49,183 bases of DNA from Sulfurospirillum sp. SCADC. Its GTDB lineage: Bacteria > Campylobacterota > Campylobacteria > Campylobacterales > Sulfurospirillaceae. Under the pieces are notes generated by a model. It saw only the letters and a program-made list of their open reading frames with translations. It ran no database searches and was not told where the DNA came from. Shown piece after piece: positions 33,558 through 41,763 of the stretch. Each line of letters starts with the position of its first letter. The stretch's first letter is position 1. The translations under genes were made by a program, and so were the position numbers. Location: contig NZ_JQGK01000011.1 of the NCBI RefSeq assembly GCF_000743525.1, positions 2,963-52,145 on the forward strand, in the 5' to 3' direction.

Positions 33558-33635
33558 GCACCATGGGTGCGTGGGCTTGCGCCGAGCAAAACTCAGTGTT
33601 AACGTAGTTTTTAAAGCTTTGCTTTAAAAGCGTGT
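33558..33635 (+). repeat. Dispersed hairpin repeat, copy B
   Basis: 78 bp in the 276-bp gap between the pseudouridine synthase and ffh. The left end GCACC..GGGTGC...GGGCTT matches copy C in 19 of 20 bases. The right 40 bp (33596-33635) is identical to the complement of 39463-39502. The middle 18-19 bases differ. The right part folds as (T)TTTTAAAGC-TTT-GCTTTAAAAG. The rest of the gap holds only AT-rich sequence and a short CCCAT/ATGGG hairpin (33422-33434). Confidence 0.9.
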
Positions 33636-33670
33636 GAGGAATTCTAATAGAATAAAAAAAGGATAAGTTT

Positions 33671-35011
33671 GTGCTTGAGGTTTTAACCGATTCGTTTCGT
33701 TCAGCGATCAATAAAATACGTTTTAGTGATGATGAAAAATCTTTAAAAAGTGCTCTAGAGAACCTTAAAAAAGCGCTTCTCAAAGCCGATGTTCACCATA
33801 AAATCGTACGTGATTTACTGCGTAATGTTGAACTTGAGACAAAAGCAAAAGGCATTGGACAAGTCAATTTTTTACGTTCTTTAAAAACACATTTAACCAC
33901 AATTTTAACCGTTCCAGGACATCAAGGGTTCGTTTTTGCTTCCAAGCCTCCCACCACCGTGTTGATGGTCGGTTTGCAAGGAAGTGGTAAAACAACCACA
34001 ACGGTCAAATTAGCCAATTATCTTAAACTTAAACAAAAAAAAGTGTTAGTCGTTGCGTGTGACCTTCAGCGTTTAGCAGCCGTTGAGCAATTGCGCCAAC
34101 TCTGTTCTGCCAATGAGATCGATCTTTACTTTGAAGATGCAACCACAAATCCAGTCAATATCGCTAAAAATGCGATGAAAAAAGCGAAAGAGGGTTTGTA
34201 CGATGTCGTCTTAGTCGATACGGCAGGTCGTTTAGCGATTGATGCTGAGCTGATGGATCAGTTAGAGGCGATTAAAAAAGAGCTCTCTCCTGATGAGATC
34301 TTTTACGTAGCTGATTCTATGACGGGACAAGATGCTGTTAAGAGTGCGGTGACGTTTCATGAAAAAATCAGATTGAGTGGTGTCATTTTAAGTAAATTTG
34401 ATGGCGATGGTAAGGGTGGTGTTGCTCTTGGTATTGCAGAGCAAACAAGTGTCCCACTTCGATTTATCGGCGTGGGTGAAAAAGTTGCGGATTTAGAGCA
34501 TTTTATACCAGAACGAATTGTCAGTCGTTTGATGGGCGAGGGCGATCTTGAAACCTTGGCCGAAAAAACCAGTGGCATCATGAATGAAAAACAAGCCAAA
34601 GCAATGACCCAAAAGATCAAAAAAGGGCAGTTTAACTTTAATGACTTTTTAGAGCAGATGGAGCAGATGAAAAAGCTTGGAAGTATGAAATCACTCATTG
34701 GGATGATTCCAGGACTTTCACAAATGGCGGGACAACTCAAAGATGTCGATATGGAAAACTCGGTTGAGATGAAACGTATTAAAGCGATGATCGGTTCTAT
34801 GACCAAAAAAGAGCGAGAAGATCCAGAATTACTCAATAACAGTCGAAAAAGACGCATTGCCGAAGGCTCAGGTCTTTCGCAAGTCGAGGTTAATCGCTTC
34901 TTAAAGCAGTTTGGCAATGCGGCGAAGATGGCGAAGAAATTCTCAGGTAAAAAGGGAATGCAAGATCTTCAAAATATGCTCTCACAAAGCAAACACGCAC
35001 ACCTTCGTTAA
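33671..35011 (+). CDS. ffh: Signal recognition particle protein Ffh
   Basis: 446 aa from GTG 33671 (RBS AAAGGAT). The N domain (1-90) is followed by the G domain with GLQGSGKTTT (G1), VDTAGR (G3), SKFDGDGKGG and GVGEK, then an M domain rich in Met (IMNEKQAKAMTQKI...MEQMKKLGSM, and SRKRRIAEGSG binding 4.5S RNA). It targets inner-membrane proteins. It heads the ffh-rpsP-khpA-rimM-trmD-rplS run. Confidence 0.96.
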   Translation: MLEVLTDSFRSAINKIRFSDDEKSLKSALENLKKALLKADVHHKIVRDLLRNVELETKAKGIGQVNFLRSLKTHLTTILTVPGHQGFVFASKPPTTVLMVGLQGSGKTTTTVKLANYLKLKQKKVLVVACDLQRLAAVEQLRQLCSANEIDLYFEDATTNPVNIAKNAMKKAKEGLYDVVLVDTAGRLAIDAELMDQLEAIKKELSPDEIFYVADSMTGQDAVKSAVTFHEKIRLSGVILSKFDGDGKGGVALGIAEQTSVPLRFIGVGEKVADLEHFIPERIVSRLMGEGDLETLAEKTSGIMNEKQAKAMTQKIKKGQFNFNDFLEQMEQMKKLGSMKSLIGMIPGLSQMAGQLKDVDMENSVEMKRIKAMIGSMTKKEREDPELLNNSRKRRIAEGSGLSQVEVNRFLKQFGNAAKMAKKFSGKKGMQDLQNMLSQSKHAHLR

Positions 35012-35017
35012 GGTGTG
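34998..35017 (+). terminator. Hairpin at the ffh stop codon
   Basis: CACACCTT-CGTT-AAGGTGTG forms an 8-bp stem with a 4-nt loop that includes the ffh stop codon. No T-run follows; the 34-bp double palindrome comes next. It might attenuate transcription or stabilise the transcript end between ffh and rpsP. Confidence 0.5.
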
Positions 35018-35022
35018 ACGGT

Positions 35023-35056
35023 TTAGCTTTACATGTAAGCTTACATGTAAAGCTAA
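35023..35056. repeat. 34-bp perfect palindrome made of two iterated motifs
   Basis: TTTACATGTAAG (35028) and CTTACATGTAAA (35040) lie back to back, and the flanks TTAGC/GCTAA also match, so 34 bases read the same on both strands. As RNA it would form a 15-17-bp hairpin between ffh and rpsP. It is the only tandem pair of this motif in the window. Confidence 0.95.
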
Positions 35057-35096
35057 GTTGTAAAAAACTATAAACAAATTCAAGGAGACCATAAAA

Positions 35097-35327
35097 ATGG
35101 CAACAGTTGTAAGATTAACACGAATGGGTAGAAATAAAACTCCATTTTACAGAATCGTCGTAACAGACAGCAGAAAAAAACGTGACGGTGGATCAATCGA
35201 GACAATCGGTTATTACAATCCATTAACAGAACCACAAGTGATCAAATTTGATGCTGAGAGACTTGCTTACTGGAAAAGCGTTGGCGCAAAGATGAGTGAC
35301 AGGGTTGCTAAAATTACGAGCAAATAA
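35097..35327 (+). CDS. rpsP: 30S ribosomal protein S16
   Basis: 76 aa. [23 protein letters not shown] is the diagnostic N-terminus, followed by IETIGYYNP. It is an assembly protein of the small subunit. RBS AAGGAG sits at 35082-35087. The classical order rpsP-KH-rimM-trmD-rplS follows. Confidence 0.98.
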   Translation: MATVVRLTRMGRNKTPFYRIVVTDSRKKRDGGSIETIGYYNPLTEPQVIKFDAERLAYWKSVGAKMSDRVAKITSK

Positions 35328-35329
35328 TC

Positions 35330-35575
35330 ATGATTGACAAATTTCTCGAAGAGTTTGCCAAACTTTTGGTAGACAATCCAGCCGGTGTCCGCGTTGAGCG
35401 AAGCGATGTTGATGGAACATTTTGCGAAGTTGTCATCTATGCCGATAAAATTGATACGGGTAAGTTGATTGGGAAAGATGGCAAAATGATCAATTCACTC
35501 AAGACGCTTATCTCTGGATGTAAAGCCAAAGATGGCATCTCGTATCGAGTGACTGTCAAAGCTAACGATGAATAA
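35330..35575 (+). CDS. khpA: KH-domain RNA-binding protein KhpA
   Basis: 81 aa with one KH domain: the GxxG loop is IGKDGKMINSLKTLI (about residues 44-58). Proteins of this type (KhpA/YlqC) bind RNA, often with KhpB/Jag. It is between rpsP (2 bases before) and rimM (8-bp overlap), its usual place. Confidence 0.93.
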   Translation: MIDKFLEEFAKLLVDNPAGVRVERSDVDGTFCEVVIYADKIDTGKLIGKDGKMINSLKTLISGCKAKDGISYRVTVKANDE

Positions 35576-36107
35576 CCCATCTTCTCTCATCGAAGTCGCT
35601 CAAATCGGGCGACTCGTGGGCTTAAAAGGTGAGCTTAAACTTCACCTTCAATGTGACTTTCCCGAACAGTTTAAAAAAGGCAAAACGTTTACGACCCAAA
35701 AGGGTGAGACGCTTGAAGTCTTTTCGTTTCATCAAACGCGTGGGCTTATCTCGTTTGTTGGGTATCAAAGCAGGGAAGCGGCCGCTAAATTGGTCAATAC
35801 TTTTTTGCTAACAACACAGGAAAATTCCATCAGTGAGTGTGCACTTCAAGAGGGCGAATTCTTTTGGTTTGATCTGATGGATGCCACTGTAATTGATGAG
35901 GATGGTACCGCTCTAGGCGTTGTGGATGAGATAGAGCGTATTGCTGCGACGGATTATCTGGTCATCAAAACCGATGAGGCATTGGTGAAAAAAGGGCTTG
36001 CTAAAACGTTTTATTTGCCCTACATTGAACGTTATATTATCACGTTTGACAAAGCCAAAAAAGAGGTTCTAAGCAAAGATGGTTTAGGAATTTTGGAGAA
36101 CTCTTAA
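35568..36107 (+). CDS. rimM: Ribosome maturation factor RimM
   Basis: 179 aa. It has the N-terminal [17 protein letters not shown] barrel and the C-terminal PRC-barrel ([19 protein letters not shown]...[10 protein letters not shown]). RimM helps 16S processing and binds S19. The start overlaps khpA by 8 bases and the stop overlaps the trmD start by 1 (TAATG). Confidence 0.95.
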   Translation: MNNPSSLIEVAQIGRLVGLKGELKLHLQCDFPEQFKKGKTFTTQKGETLEVFSFHQTRGLISFVGYQSREAAAKLVNTFLLTTQENSISECALQEGEFFWFDLMDATVIDEDGTALGVVDEIERIAATDYLVIKTDEALVKKGLAKTFYLPYIERYIITFDKAKKEVLSKDGLGILENS

Positions 36108-36799
36108 TGCGATTTTCCTATGTGACGCTCTTTGAAGGGTTGATCGCTTCGTATTTTGAAGATTCCATTTTAAAACGTGCCATTGCCAAAGAGCTTTTGA
36201 GTGTTGAGTTTTTTAATCCACGTGATTATACGCTGAACAAACATGGTAAAGTCGATGACTATCAAGCCAGTGGCGGAGCAGGACTCGTGTTTTTTCCTCA
36301 ACCGCTGTTTGATCTTTTACGTTCCATCAAACACGCATCCCCTGAAGCGTATATTATTTTCCCGACGCCCTCAGGAAAACTGTTTACGCAAAACGATGCG
36401 AAACGACTCGCCAAGAAAAAACATCTGGTTTTTGTGAGTGGTCGTTATGAGGGAATTGATGAGCGTGTGATTGAAACATTTGCCGATGAGCTTTTTTGCA
36501 TAGGCGATTATGTGTTAACGGGAGGCGAACTTCCGAGTCTTGTGATGAGTGATGCGATCAGTCGCAACATCAAAGGCGTTCTTGGAAACGAAGATTCTTT
36601 AAGTATGGAGAGTTTTGAGAGCCCGCTACTAGAGGCACCGTGTTTCTCAAAACCGCCGATTTATGAAAATAAATCTGTGCCCTCAGAGTTTTTAAAGGGA
36701 AACCACGCTAAAATCACAAGCTTAAAAAATAAAATGTCTGAATCTAAGACAAAATATTTCAGACCCGATCTGTTTTCTCGCTTTAACGCGAAGCATTAG
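36107..36799 (+). CDS. trmD: tRNA (guanine37-N1)-methyltransferase
   Basis: 230 aa. Knot-type SPOUT methyltransferase with [30 protein letters not shown] and the SAM-binding [15 protein letters not shown] block. It methylates G37 in tRNAs with G36-G37; the tRNA-Arg in this window carries G36 G37 in its loop and may be a substrate. Confidence 0.96.
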   Translation: MRFSYVTLFEGLIASYFEDSILKRAIAKELLSVEFFNPRDYTLNKHGKVDDYQASGGAGLVFFPQPLFDLLRSIKHASPEAYIIFPTPSGKLFTQNDAKRLAKKKHLVFVSGRYEGIDERVIETFADELFCIGDYVLTGGELPSLVMSDAISRNIKGVLGNEDSLSMESFESPLLEAPCFSKPPIYENKSVPSEFLKGNHAKITSLKNKMSESKTKYFRPDLFSRFNAKH

Positions 36800-36820
36800 A
36801 ATGAACAAAAAGGATACTAA

Positions 36821-37177
36821 ATGAGAAATAAATATATTGAAGCTTTTGAAGCAGCACAGATTTCTGAGAAAAATGTTCCCGCTTTTAGAGCAGGTGATAC
36901 CCTAAGAGTTGCTGTAAAAATTAAAGAAGGCGATAAACAACGTGTTCAAAATTTTGAAGGTATTTGTATTGCAAGACGAGGGTCTGGTACAGGCGAGACT
37001 TTCATGGTCAGAAAAATCGGTGCAAACAGTGTTGGTGTTGAGAGAATCTTCCCAATCTATTCTGATAGCATTGATGAGATCGTTGTTCTTAGACGTGGTG
37101 TTGTAAGACGTGCGAAACTCTTCTACCTTAGAGATAGACGCGGTAAAGCTGCAAAAATTAGAGAACTTAGAAAATAA
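36821..37177 (+). CDS. rplS: 50S ribosomal protein L19
   Basis: 118 aa. Typical L19: [31 protein letters not shown] and the C-terminal [20 protein letters not shown]. It lies at the subunit interface. It closes the ffh-rplS run, and a good terminator follows. Confidence 0.98.
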   Translation: MRNKYIEAFEAAQISEKNVPAFRAGDTLRVAVKIKEGDKQRVQNFEGICIARRGSGTGETFMVRKIGANSVGVERIFPIYSDSIDEIVVLRRGVVRRAKLFYLRDRRGKAAKIRELRK

Positions 37178-37186
37178 TACTTTTTT

Positions 37187-37223
37187 GGCAGTAACACGAA
37201 TGGTGGTACTGCCTTTTCTTCTT
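37187..37223 (+). terminator. Terminator of the rpsP-rplS operon
   Basis: GGCAGTA (37187-37193) pairs with TACTGCC (37207-37213), directly followed by TTTTCTTCTT. It is 10 bases past the rplS stop. Confidence 0.8.
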
Positions 37224-37255
37224 ATTCCTTCCTCAAATCTTTCTAAAAGAATCGT

Positions 37256-38116
37256 ATGAAAATTCAAGAGCGTTGTTTAACCTGTATTTATGACCAGACT
37301 AAACGCGTGTGTGAACTTTTACATGTAAACGATGAACAAACACTTTTGATTGATGCCCTTGCCCATCAGCAGATCAAAAACTTCGATATGAATCAAAATC
37401 CTCCCCTCAATGCAGCCCCTTTGTACGAAGCCATGGCAGCACTTTTAGCGGTCGATGATCTTTACGCGGATTTCAAAAAAGCTTCCTCCGAAAAAGCTAA
37501 AGCCTTTCTTCCTTTGTGTGAAGCAAAAATCAATGCGAGTGCGAATACCCTTTTTGAAGCGACCAAAACAGCGGTGGCAGGCAATGTGATCGACCTTGCG
37601 GCGGTGATGCTGTACGATCTTGAAGAGGAGCTGGAGAAGATTTACCATACTCCTTTTGCGATTGATGATTTTAAAGTGCTTGAAGTGCAACTTGCAAAGA
37701 CAAAAACCTTGGTCTACTTGGCCGATAATGCAGGCGAAGAGATCTTTGATAAACTCTATATTCAAACGATTAAAAAACGCTATCCAAACATTGAAGTTTA
37801 CTATTTTGTGCGTGGGCGACCGATCATCAATGATCTTACATGTAAAGACGCTTTGGCTTCAGCAATGGACGAAGTTGCGGTGATTGTTGATAGCGGTGTT
37901 CCGACTCCGGGGCTTGTGTTGGAGCTGATGAATGAAGAGGCTCGCGCTATTTTTGAAAAAGCGGAGTGTATTATCGCCAAGGGTATGGGTAATTATGAAT
38001 GTTTAGGCGAGATTCAAGGACTTCCGATTTTCTTTCTTTTTAAAGTGAAATGCGACGTTGTTGCTCAAGCGGTAGGTGCAAAACTAGGAAGCATCATCTG
38101 CAAACAAGGTATTTAG
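37256..38116 (+). CDS. DUF89 (ARMT1-like) damage-control phosphatase
   Basis: 286 aa. The N-terminal CLTCIYDQT is typical of the bacterial/archaeal DUF89 subgroup. The core has YLADNAGEEIFDKL (metal-binding Asp-Asn), VRGRPIINDLT, VDSGVPTPG and AKGMGNYECL. DUF89 proteins are metal-dependent phosphatases that remove damaged sugar phosphates. Two palindrome copies occur (37318 and 37835). It follows the rplS terminator, so it has its own promoter or is read through. Confidence 0.85.
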   Translation: MKIQERCLTCIYDQTKRVCELLHVNDEQTLLIDALAHQQIKNFDMNQNPPLNAAPLYEAMAALLAVDDLYADFKKASSEKAKAFLPLCEAKINASANTLFEATKTAVAGNVIDLAAVMLYDLEEELEKIYHTPFAIDDFKVLEVQLAKTKTLVYLADNAGEEIFDKLYIQTIKKRYPNIEVYYFVRGRPIINDLTCKDALASAMDEVAVIVDSGVPTPGLVLELMNEEARAIFEKAECIIAKGMGNYECLGEIQGLPIFFLFKVKCDVVAQAVGAKLGSIICKQGI

Positions 38117-38233
38117 TTTCTCGCACTCTTCTTTTTTCGTCATGTAAATCATCATTTTATCATCATCTTCTCTGCAAAAGAGCCTATCCCCACTTCTAGA
38201 TAATACTTATTTACATAATTTATTAAGCATCTC

Positions 38234-38258
38234 TATTATATGATTTTATTTAAATAAA
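38234..38258 (+). promoter_or_regulatory. Possible NikR-like operator over the -10 region
   Basis: TATTATA-N11-AAATAAA resembles the TATWATT-N11-AATWATA operators bound by NikR in Helicobacter; 6 of 7 and 5 of 7 positions agree. It overlaps a TATTAT -10 box about 65 bases before the NikK-like gene. The region is so AT-rich that chance similarity is a real risk. Confidence 0.25.
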
Positions 38259-38302
38259 TATTATTTATAAATACTTTTTTAAATTTCTTCTAAGGAGTAA
38301 AT

Positions 38303-38998
38303 GTGAAAGTTTTTTCGTTAGCCCTTGCGAGTCTATTGACCGCCAGTGTCTGTTTTGCCCATCAAATTGTGGCATCTAAAAAGGATAATAGCTACGAGGC
38401 AATGTATTGGAACCATGAAGCTTTTGAACCGTATGCCAAAGAGCAACTCAAAGGTGTTAAAGCGTTTGGCGTCAATGGCAAATCGATCTCGGCTGGAATT
38501 GATTACAGTGGGGCTGTACCTAAGATTTTAACCGATGGTGATGTGGGGATGATGAGTTTTTCCTTTGATGCGGGGCATTGGGTTAAAGGAACCAAAGGGT
38601 TTGAACATGTGAGTGCCAACCAAGTCAAAGGCGTCGTTTTTGGAACGCTTAAAAGCCATAAATTTAGCAAAACACTCTTTAATTGGAATGAAGCGTTTAG
38701 CAAGCCTGTCGGTCTTTATATGGAGATGGTTCCGCTTGTGAATCCTCTGGCGCTTAAAGTGGGCGATACTTTTCCAGTGCTTGTTCTTAAAGAGGGAATT
38801 CCTCTAGCGAACGCTGGTTTTGAGAGTAGTGATGAGGAAGAACCGAGTTATAAAACCGATGCGTATGGCATTGCGCAGATTCCTGTGAAGAAAAAAGGGC
38901 TCTTTATTGTGGCAGCAAAATATTATGCGCAACAATATGCAGATCCGTCTGTCGATGCTGTGACGATTCAAAGCAGTCTTTCGTTTACGGTGAAGTAG
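38303..38998 (+). CDS. DUF4198 periplasmic protein, NikK-like
   Basis: 231 aa. A signal peptide ends at VCFA, so the mature protein would begin with His-Gln, a possible metal-binding amino end. The rest is a beta-rich DUF4198 type protein, ending in a carboxypeptidase-regulatory-like domain (TDAYGIAQIPVKKKGLFIVAAKY). It resembles the NikK/CbiK component of ECF nickel transporters. AAGGAG precedes the GTG start. The next gene follows with no gap. No transporter core genes are seen. Confidence 0.65.
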   Translation: MKVFSLALASLLTASVCFAHQIVASKKDNSYEAMYWNHEAFEPYAKEQLKGVKAFGVNGKSISAGIDYSGAVPKILTDGDVGMMSFSFDAGHWVKGTKGFEHVSANQVKGVVFGTLKSHKFSKTLFNWNEAFSKPVGLYMEMVPLVNPLALKVGDTFPVLVLKEGIPLANAGFESSDEEEPSYKTDAYGIAQIPVKKKGLFIVAAKYYAQQYADPSVDAVTIQSSLSFTVK

Positions 38999-39439
38999 AT
39001 GCGACTTCTTTGGATACTTCTTTGTCTTTTGTCGACATCGCTCTTTGCACACAGTGTTGAACACTCTTTTAAAGAAGGTGTGATGGCTGTGCAACTGCTC
39101 TTAGGTTCTGAGCCTGCTTCATTTGCGCCGTACACACTTTATGCGCCCAATGCGAGTTTGCCGTTTCAAGAGGGGCAGAGTGATAAAAATGGGATTGTCG
39201 CTTTTGTACCTGATCGTGCAGGGATGTGGAAACTCGTTGCAACACCCGGAAGTAATCATGGTGGGCATCTCTTTAACATTAGCTTTGAAGTGGATGAAAA
39301 TCATGTGATGGTCTGGGAGTCTGCGCCACTGTTTACCAAGTACGCGCAAATTATCTCAGGGATCAGTTTAATTGTGGGATTTTTTGGATTGCTTTTGGCA
39401 TGGAAAGCACGTTTACATGTAAAGAAAGAGAGAGGCTAA
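38999..39439 (+). CDS. Signal-peptide plus C-terminal-anchor protein, NikL-like
   Basis: 146 aa. The signal peptide ends at LFA, and the predicted mature start is His-Ser with further His (HSVEH). A beta domain with NGIVAFVPDRAGMWKLVATPGSNHGGHLF follows, then one C-terminal membrane helix (about 113-137) and a basic tail. The layout matches NikL/CbiL of ECF nickel or cobalt uptake. It starts immediately after the NikK-like gene. A palindrome copy lies at 39412, near its end. Confidence 0.6.
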   Translation: MRLLWILLCLLSTSLFAHSVEHSFKEGVMAVQLLLGSEPASFAPYTLYAPNASLPFQEGQSDKNGIVAFVPDRAGMWKLVATPGSNHGGHLFNISFEVDENHVMVWESAPLFTKYAQIISGISLIVGFFGLLLAWKARLHVKKERG

Positions 39440-39462
39440 TACCTCTCTTCGCTTTACTCTTG

Positions 39463-39541
39463 ACACGCTTTTAAAGCAAAGCTTTAAAAACTACGTTAAC
39501 ACTAGGTAATCTTTGGCAGAAAGCCCACGCACCCTTGGTGC
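39463..39541 (-). repeat. Dispersed hairpin repeat, copy C
   Basis: 79 bp, the reverse complement of copy B at 33558-33635: a 40-bp block (39463-39502) is identical and the other 20-bp end has one mismatch. Here it fills the gap between two convergent genes, and its hairpin could terminate both. Its last bases almost touch the aminotransferase stop codon (39543-39545). Confidence 0.9.
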
Positions 39542-39542
39542 T

Positions 39543-40703
39543 CTAGACTTCTTGATACGCCGCGTACAGTTTTTTTACACCCTCTTCGATCTGTTCGAGG
39601 CTTGAGTTGGTGTAGTTGAGTCTTCCATAAGAGGTGATGCGTTTATCGGCAAAAAAGACGCTTCCCGGAACGAATGCGACCTCTTTTTTGATGGCGAGGT
39701 CAAAAAGCTTCATACTATCGGTACACTTTTTAAAGTTCACCCAGATAAACATACCGCCTTCTGGTACGACAAATTCGATGCTATCGCCAAAATATTTATG
39801 TAGTGCGTTTACCATCGCATCGCGTTTAGGGCGGTAGTATTCGATCAATATTTTGGTATGCTCTTGCAACTCACCGCTTTGCATCATTTTGGCGCAGATG
39901 TGTTGGAAAAACTTTGAGTTTTGAAGATCCGTACTCTCTTTGGAGAGCGTTAACGCGCTGATAATTTCTTGAGGAGCCTTCATCCAACCGATGCGAAAAT
40001 CAGGGGCGAGTGTTTTGGAAAACGTTCCAAGCGCAATGGTCAGTTCTGGGAGCAAATCTGCAAAGGCAGTGGTTTGAACCCCATCGTAACGAAGCGCTTC
40101 ATACGGACTGTCTTCAAGTAAAATGACGTTGTACTTTTGAGCCAAACGTGCCACTTCGTGACGATTCTCTAACGTATACGAGTAGCCTGTTGGGTTTTGA
40201 AAAATAGGAATCGTATAGAAAAATTTGGGTGAATGTTCTCTAAATAAAACTTCCAAGACTTCCGTATCAACGCCTTTTGAGCTCAGAGGTGCTGCTTTGA
40301 TGGTTGCATTGTACATATGAAACAGACCAAGGGCGGCTAGGTAGCTTGGGTCTTCGACGACGATGCAATCTTGCTCATCTAAAAAGGTTTTACAGACCAA
40401 ATCCAGCCCTTGTTGAGAGCCGTTGGTGAGCATAATTTGCGCGGAAGTGGTGTTGATGTATTTCTTCGCAATCTCCACTTTGAGGGCTTCAACGCCCGAA
40501 GCATTGCTGTATTGGAACAGACGGTTGTCTTCGGTTTCAAAGAGTTTTTTGGCATGTTTTTCAATGTTCTCTCGTGGGAAGAGCGCTGCATCAGGAAGTC
40601 CGCCTGCAAACGAGATGATGGAGCTTTGCGCCGTTAGGTCTAAAATGGTACGGGTAAATGAACGTGACGCCGTGGTGACACGTTTTGCAAATTTGGTTTG
40701 CAT
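39543..40703 (-). CDS. PLP-dependent aminotransferase, LysN/2-aminoadipate type
   Basis: 386 aa from the ATG at 40703; longer in-frame starts would run over the promoter. Fold-type I motifs: SFAGGLPDAALFP, NGSQQGLDL, PIFQNPTGYSY, LLEDSPYEALRYDG and the PLP lysine in LGTFSKTLAPDFRIGW. It resembles the MocR-related aminotransferases that act on 2-aminoadipate or aromatic and branched substrates. The exact substrate is open. It is divergent from an AraC-type regulator, which may control it. RBS is AAGG before the ATG. Confidence 0.85.
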   Translation of the reverse strand: MQTKFAKRVTTASRSFTRTILDLTAQSSIISFAGGLPDAALFPRENIEKHAKKLFETEDNRLFQYSNASGVEALKVEIAKKYINTTSAQIMLTNGSQQGLDLVCKTFLDEQDCIVVEDPSYLAALGLFHMYNATIKAAPLSSKGVDTEVLEVLFREHSPKFFYTIPIFQNPTGYSYTLENRHEVARLAQKYNVILLEDSPYEALRYDGVQTTAFADLLPELTIALGTFSKTLAPDFRIGWMKAPQEIISALTLSKESTDLQNSKFFQHICAKMMQSGELQEHTKILIEYYRPKRDAMVNALHKYFGDSIEFVVPEGGMFIWVNFKKCTDSMKLFDLAIKKEVAFVPGSVFFADKRITSYGRLNYTNSSLEQIEEGVKKLYAAYQEV

Positions 40704-40730
40704 CCTTAAGCCTTTGTTAAAATGTATCGT

Positions 40731-40737
40731 ATTATAG
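40731..40737 (-). promoter_or_regulatory. -10 box of the aminotransferase gene
   Basis: On the minus strand CTATAAT lies 27 bases upstream of the ATG at 40703 (gap 40704-40730), which is why the longer frame starting at 40760 is rejected. Confidence 0.55.
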
Positions 40738-40791
40738 CGCTTCTTTGAAGGCTCTGCCATCTAAAATGAGGGATTAGCTTTGTCCATTTGT

Positions 40792-40799
40792 GCTATAAT
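40792..40799 (+). promoter_or_regulatory. Extended -10 promoter of the AraC-type gene
   Basis: TGCTATAAT (40791-40799) is an extended -10 element. Its predicted start, about 7 bases downstream, coincides with the A of the ATG at 40806. No Shine-Dalgarno fits between, so the mRNA may be leaderless. Confidence 0.55.
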
Positions 40800-40805
40800 T
40801 GTGGC

Positions 40806-41669
40806 ATGAAACACAAAACCAATACGAAAAATGACCATATTGAGCGTGTCAATGAGGTGCTTTTTTACATTCATGGCGATATTGCTAAAAACTTTGCTGT
40901 TGAGGAGCTCTCCTCATTGGTCGCGATGTCGCCGTTTCATTTTAACCGCATTTTTAAGGAGCAGACCAAAGAGAGTGTGCATGCGTACATAAAACGTGTC
41001 AAGCTGGAACATGCTGCTAATTTGTTGCTGTTTAACCCCGATGCGACGATCACACACATTATGTACGAGGTGGGTTTTAGCTCCAATGCTTCGTTTTCGC
41101 AAGCCTTTAAAGAGAACTTTGGTGTGACCCCAACGAAGTGGCGTGAAGTCGATCGTGCCAATGAAAATAGGGACTATACATTTGCGAATACCCCTTTACA
41201 TGTAAAGATTGGCTCGATGCCCAGTTTTGATGTGGCATATGTGCGGCACAAAGGGTATGATCGTAGCATTAAGATGGCATGGTTGAAACTTCAAGCATGG
41301 GCGCTTCACGAAGGTATTGATTTTGCACAGCAAAAGATGATCGGTCTGCACCACAGCAATCCTCGTTTTGTGGAATCATCCCAGTGCCATTATGTCGCCT
41401 GTTTAGAGCTTCCATCGCACCAAAAATTTTACCGAAGCGGTGAAGTGGGTGTGATGCGCATTCCTCCTACGTTTTGTGCGGTTTTTTCACTGCAAGGCAA
41501 ATACGGTGATTTGAAAAAATATATGGATGTGATTTACCACGAGTGGTTGCCAAAAAGTGTGTATGAAAAAGCGGCACTTCCTTCGTTTGCCTTGTACCGC
41601 AAAAACCATTTTATCGAAGCTGATGAGCTGTTTGATCTGGACTTTTGTGTGCCCGTACGATTTAAATAG
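40806..41669 (+). CDS. AraC-family regulator with GyrI-like domain
   Basis: 287 aa from the ATG at 40806. The DNA-binding domain is N-terminal (about 8-110): two helix-turn-helix units, ending in SNASFSQAFKENFGVTPTKWR. The C-terminal half (about 130-287) is GyrI-like effector-binding (YVRHKGYD..., ending DFCVPVRFK), as in Rob and MarA-type multidrug sensors. It likely responds to a small hydrophobic ligand. It is divergent from the aminotransferase gene, a likely target. A TTTACATGTAAA lies at 41195. Confidence 0.88.
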   Translation: MKHKTNTKNDHIERVNEVLFYIHGDIAKNFAVEELSSLVAMSPFHFNRIFKEQTKESVHAYIKRVKLEHAANLLLFNPDATITHIMYEVGFSSNASFSQAFKENFGVTPTKWREVDRANENRDYTFANTPLHVKIGSMPSFDVAYVRHKGYDRSIKMAWLKLQAWALHEGIDFAQQKMIGLHHSNPRFVESSQCHYVACLELPSHQKFYRSGEVGVMRIPPTFCAVFSLQGKYGDLKKYMDVIYHEWLPKSVYEKAALPSFALYRKNHFIEADELFDLDFCVPVRFK

Positions 41670-41763
41670 TATAAATTATGATTAATGATTTCTTTTAAGC
41701 AACCCCCAAACAAACGAAAGTTACAATCTTCACATATCACGAAAATGAGACAAGGAGTTTGTT

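Noticed and set aside
34357-34917. 186-codon ORF antisense to ffh
   Set aside because: It lies entirely in the conserved ffh M and G domains and has no RBS or family pattern.
36902-37267. 121-codon ORF antisense to rplS
   Set aside because: It runs across the rplS terminator and ribosomal gene; composition is that of a shadow frame.
40704-40760. N-terminal extension of the aminotransferase
   Set aside because: It covers the TATAAT box of the gene; the ATG at 40703 has the RBS.
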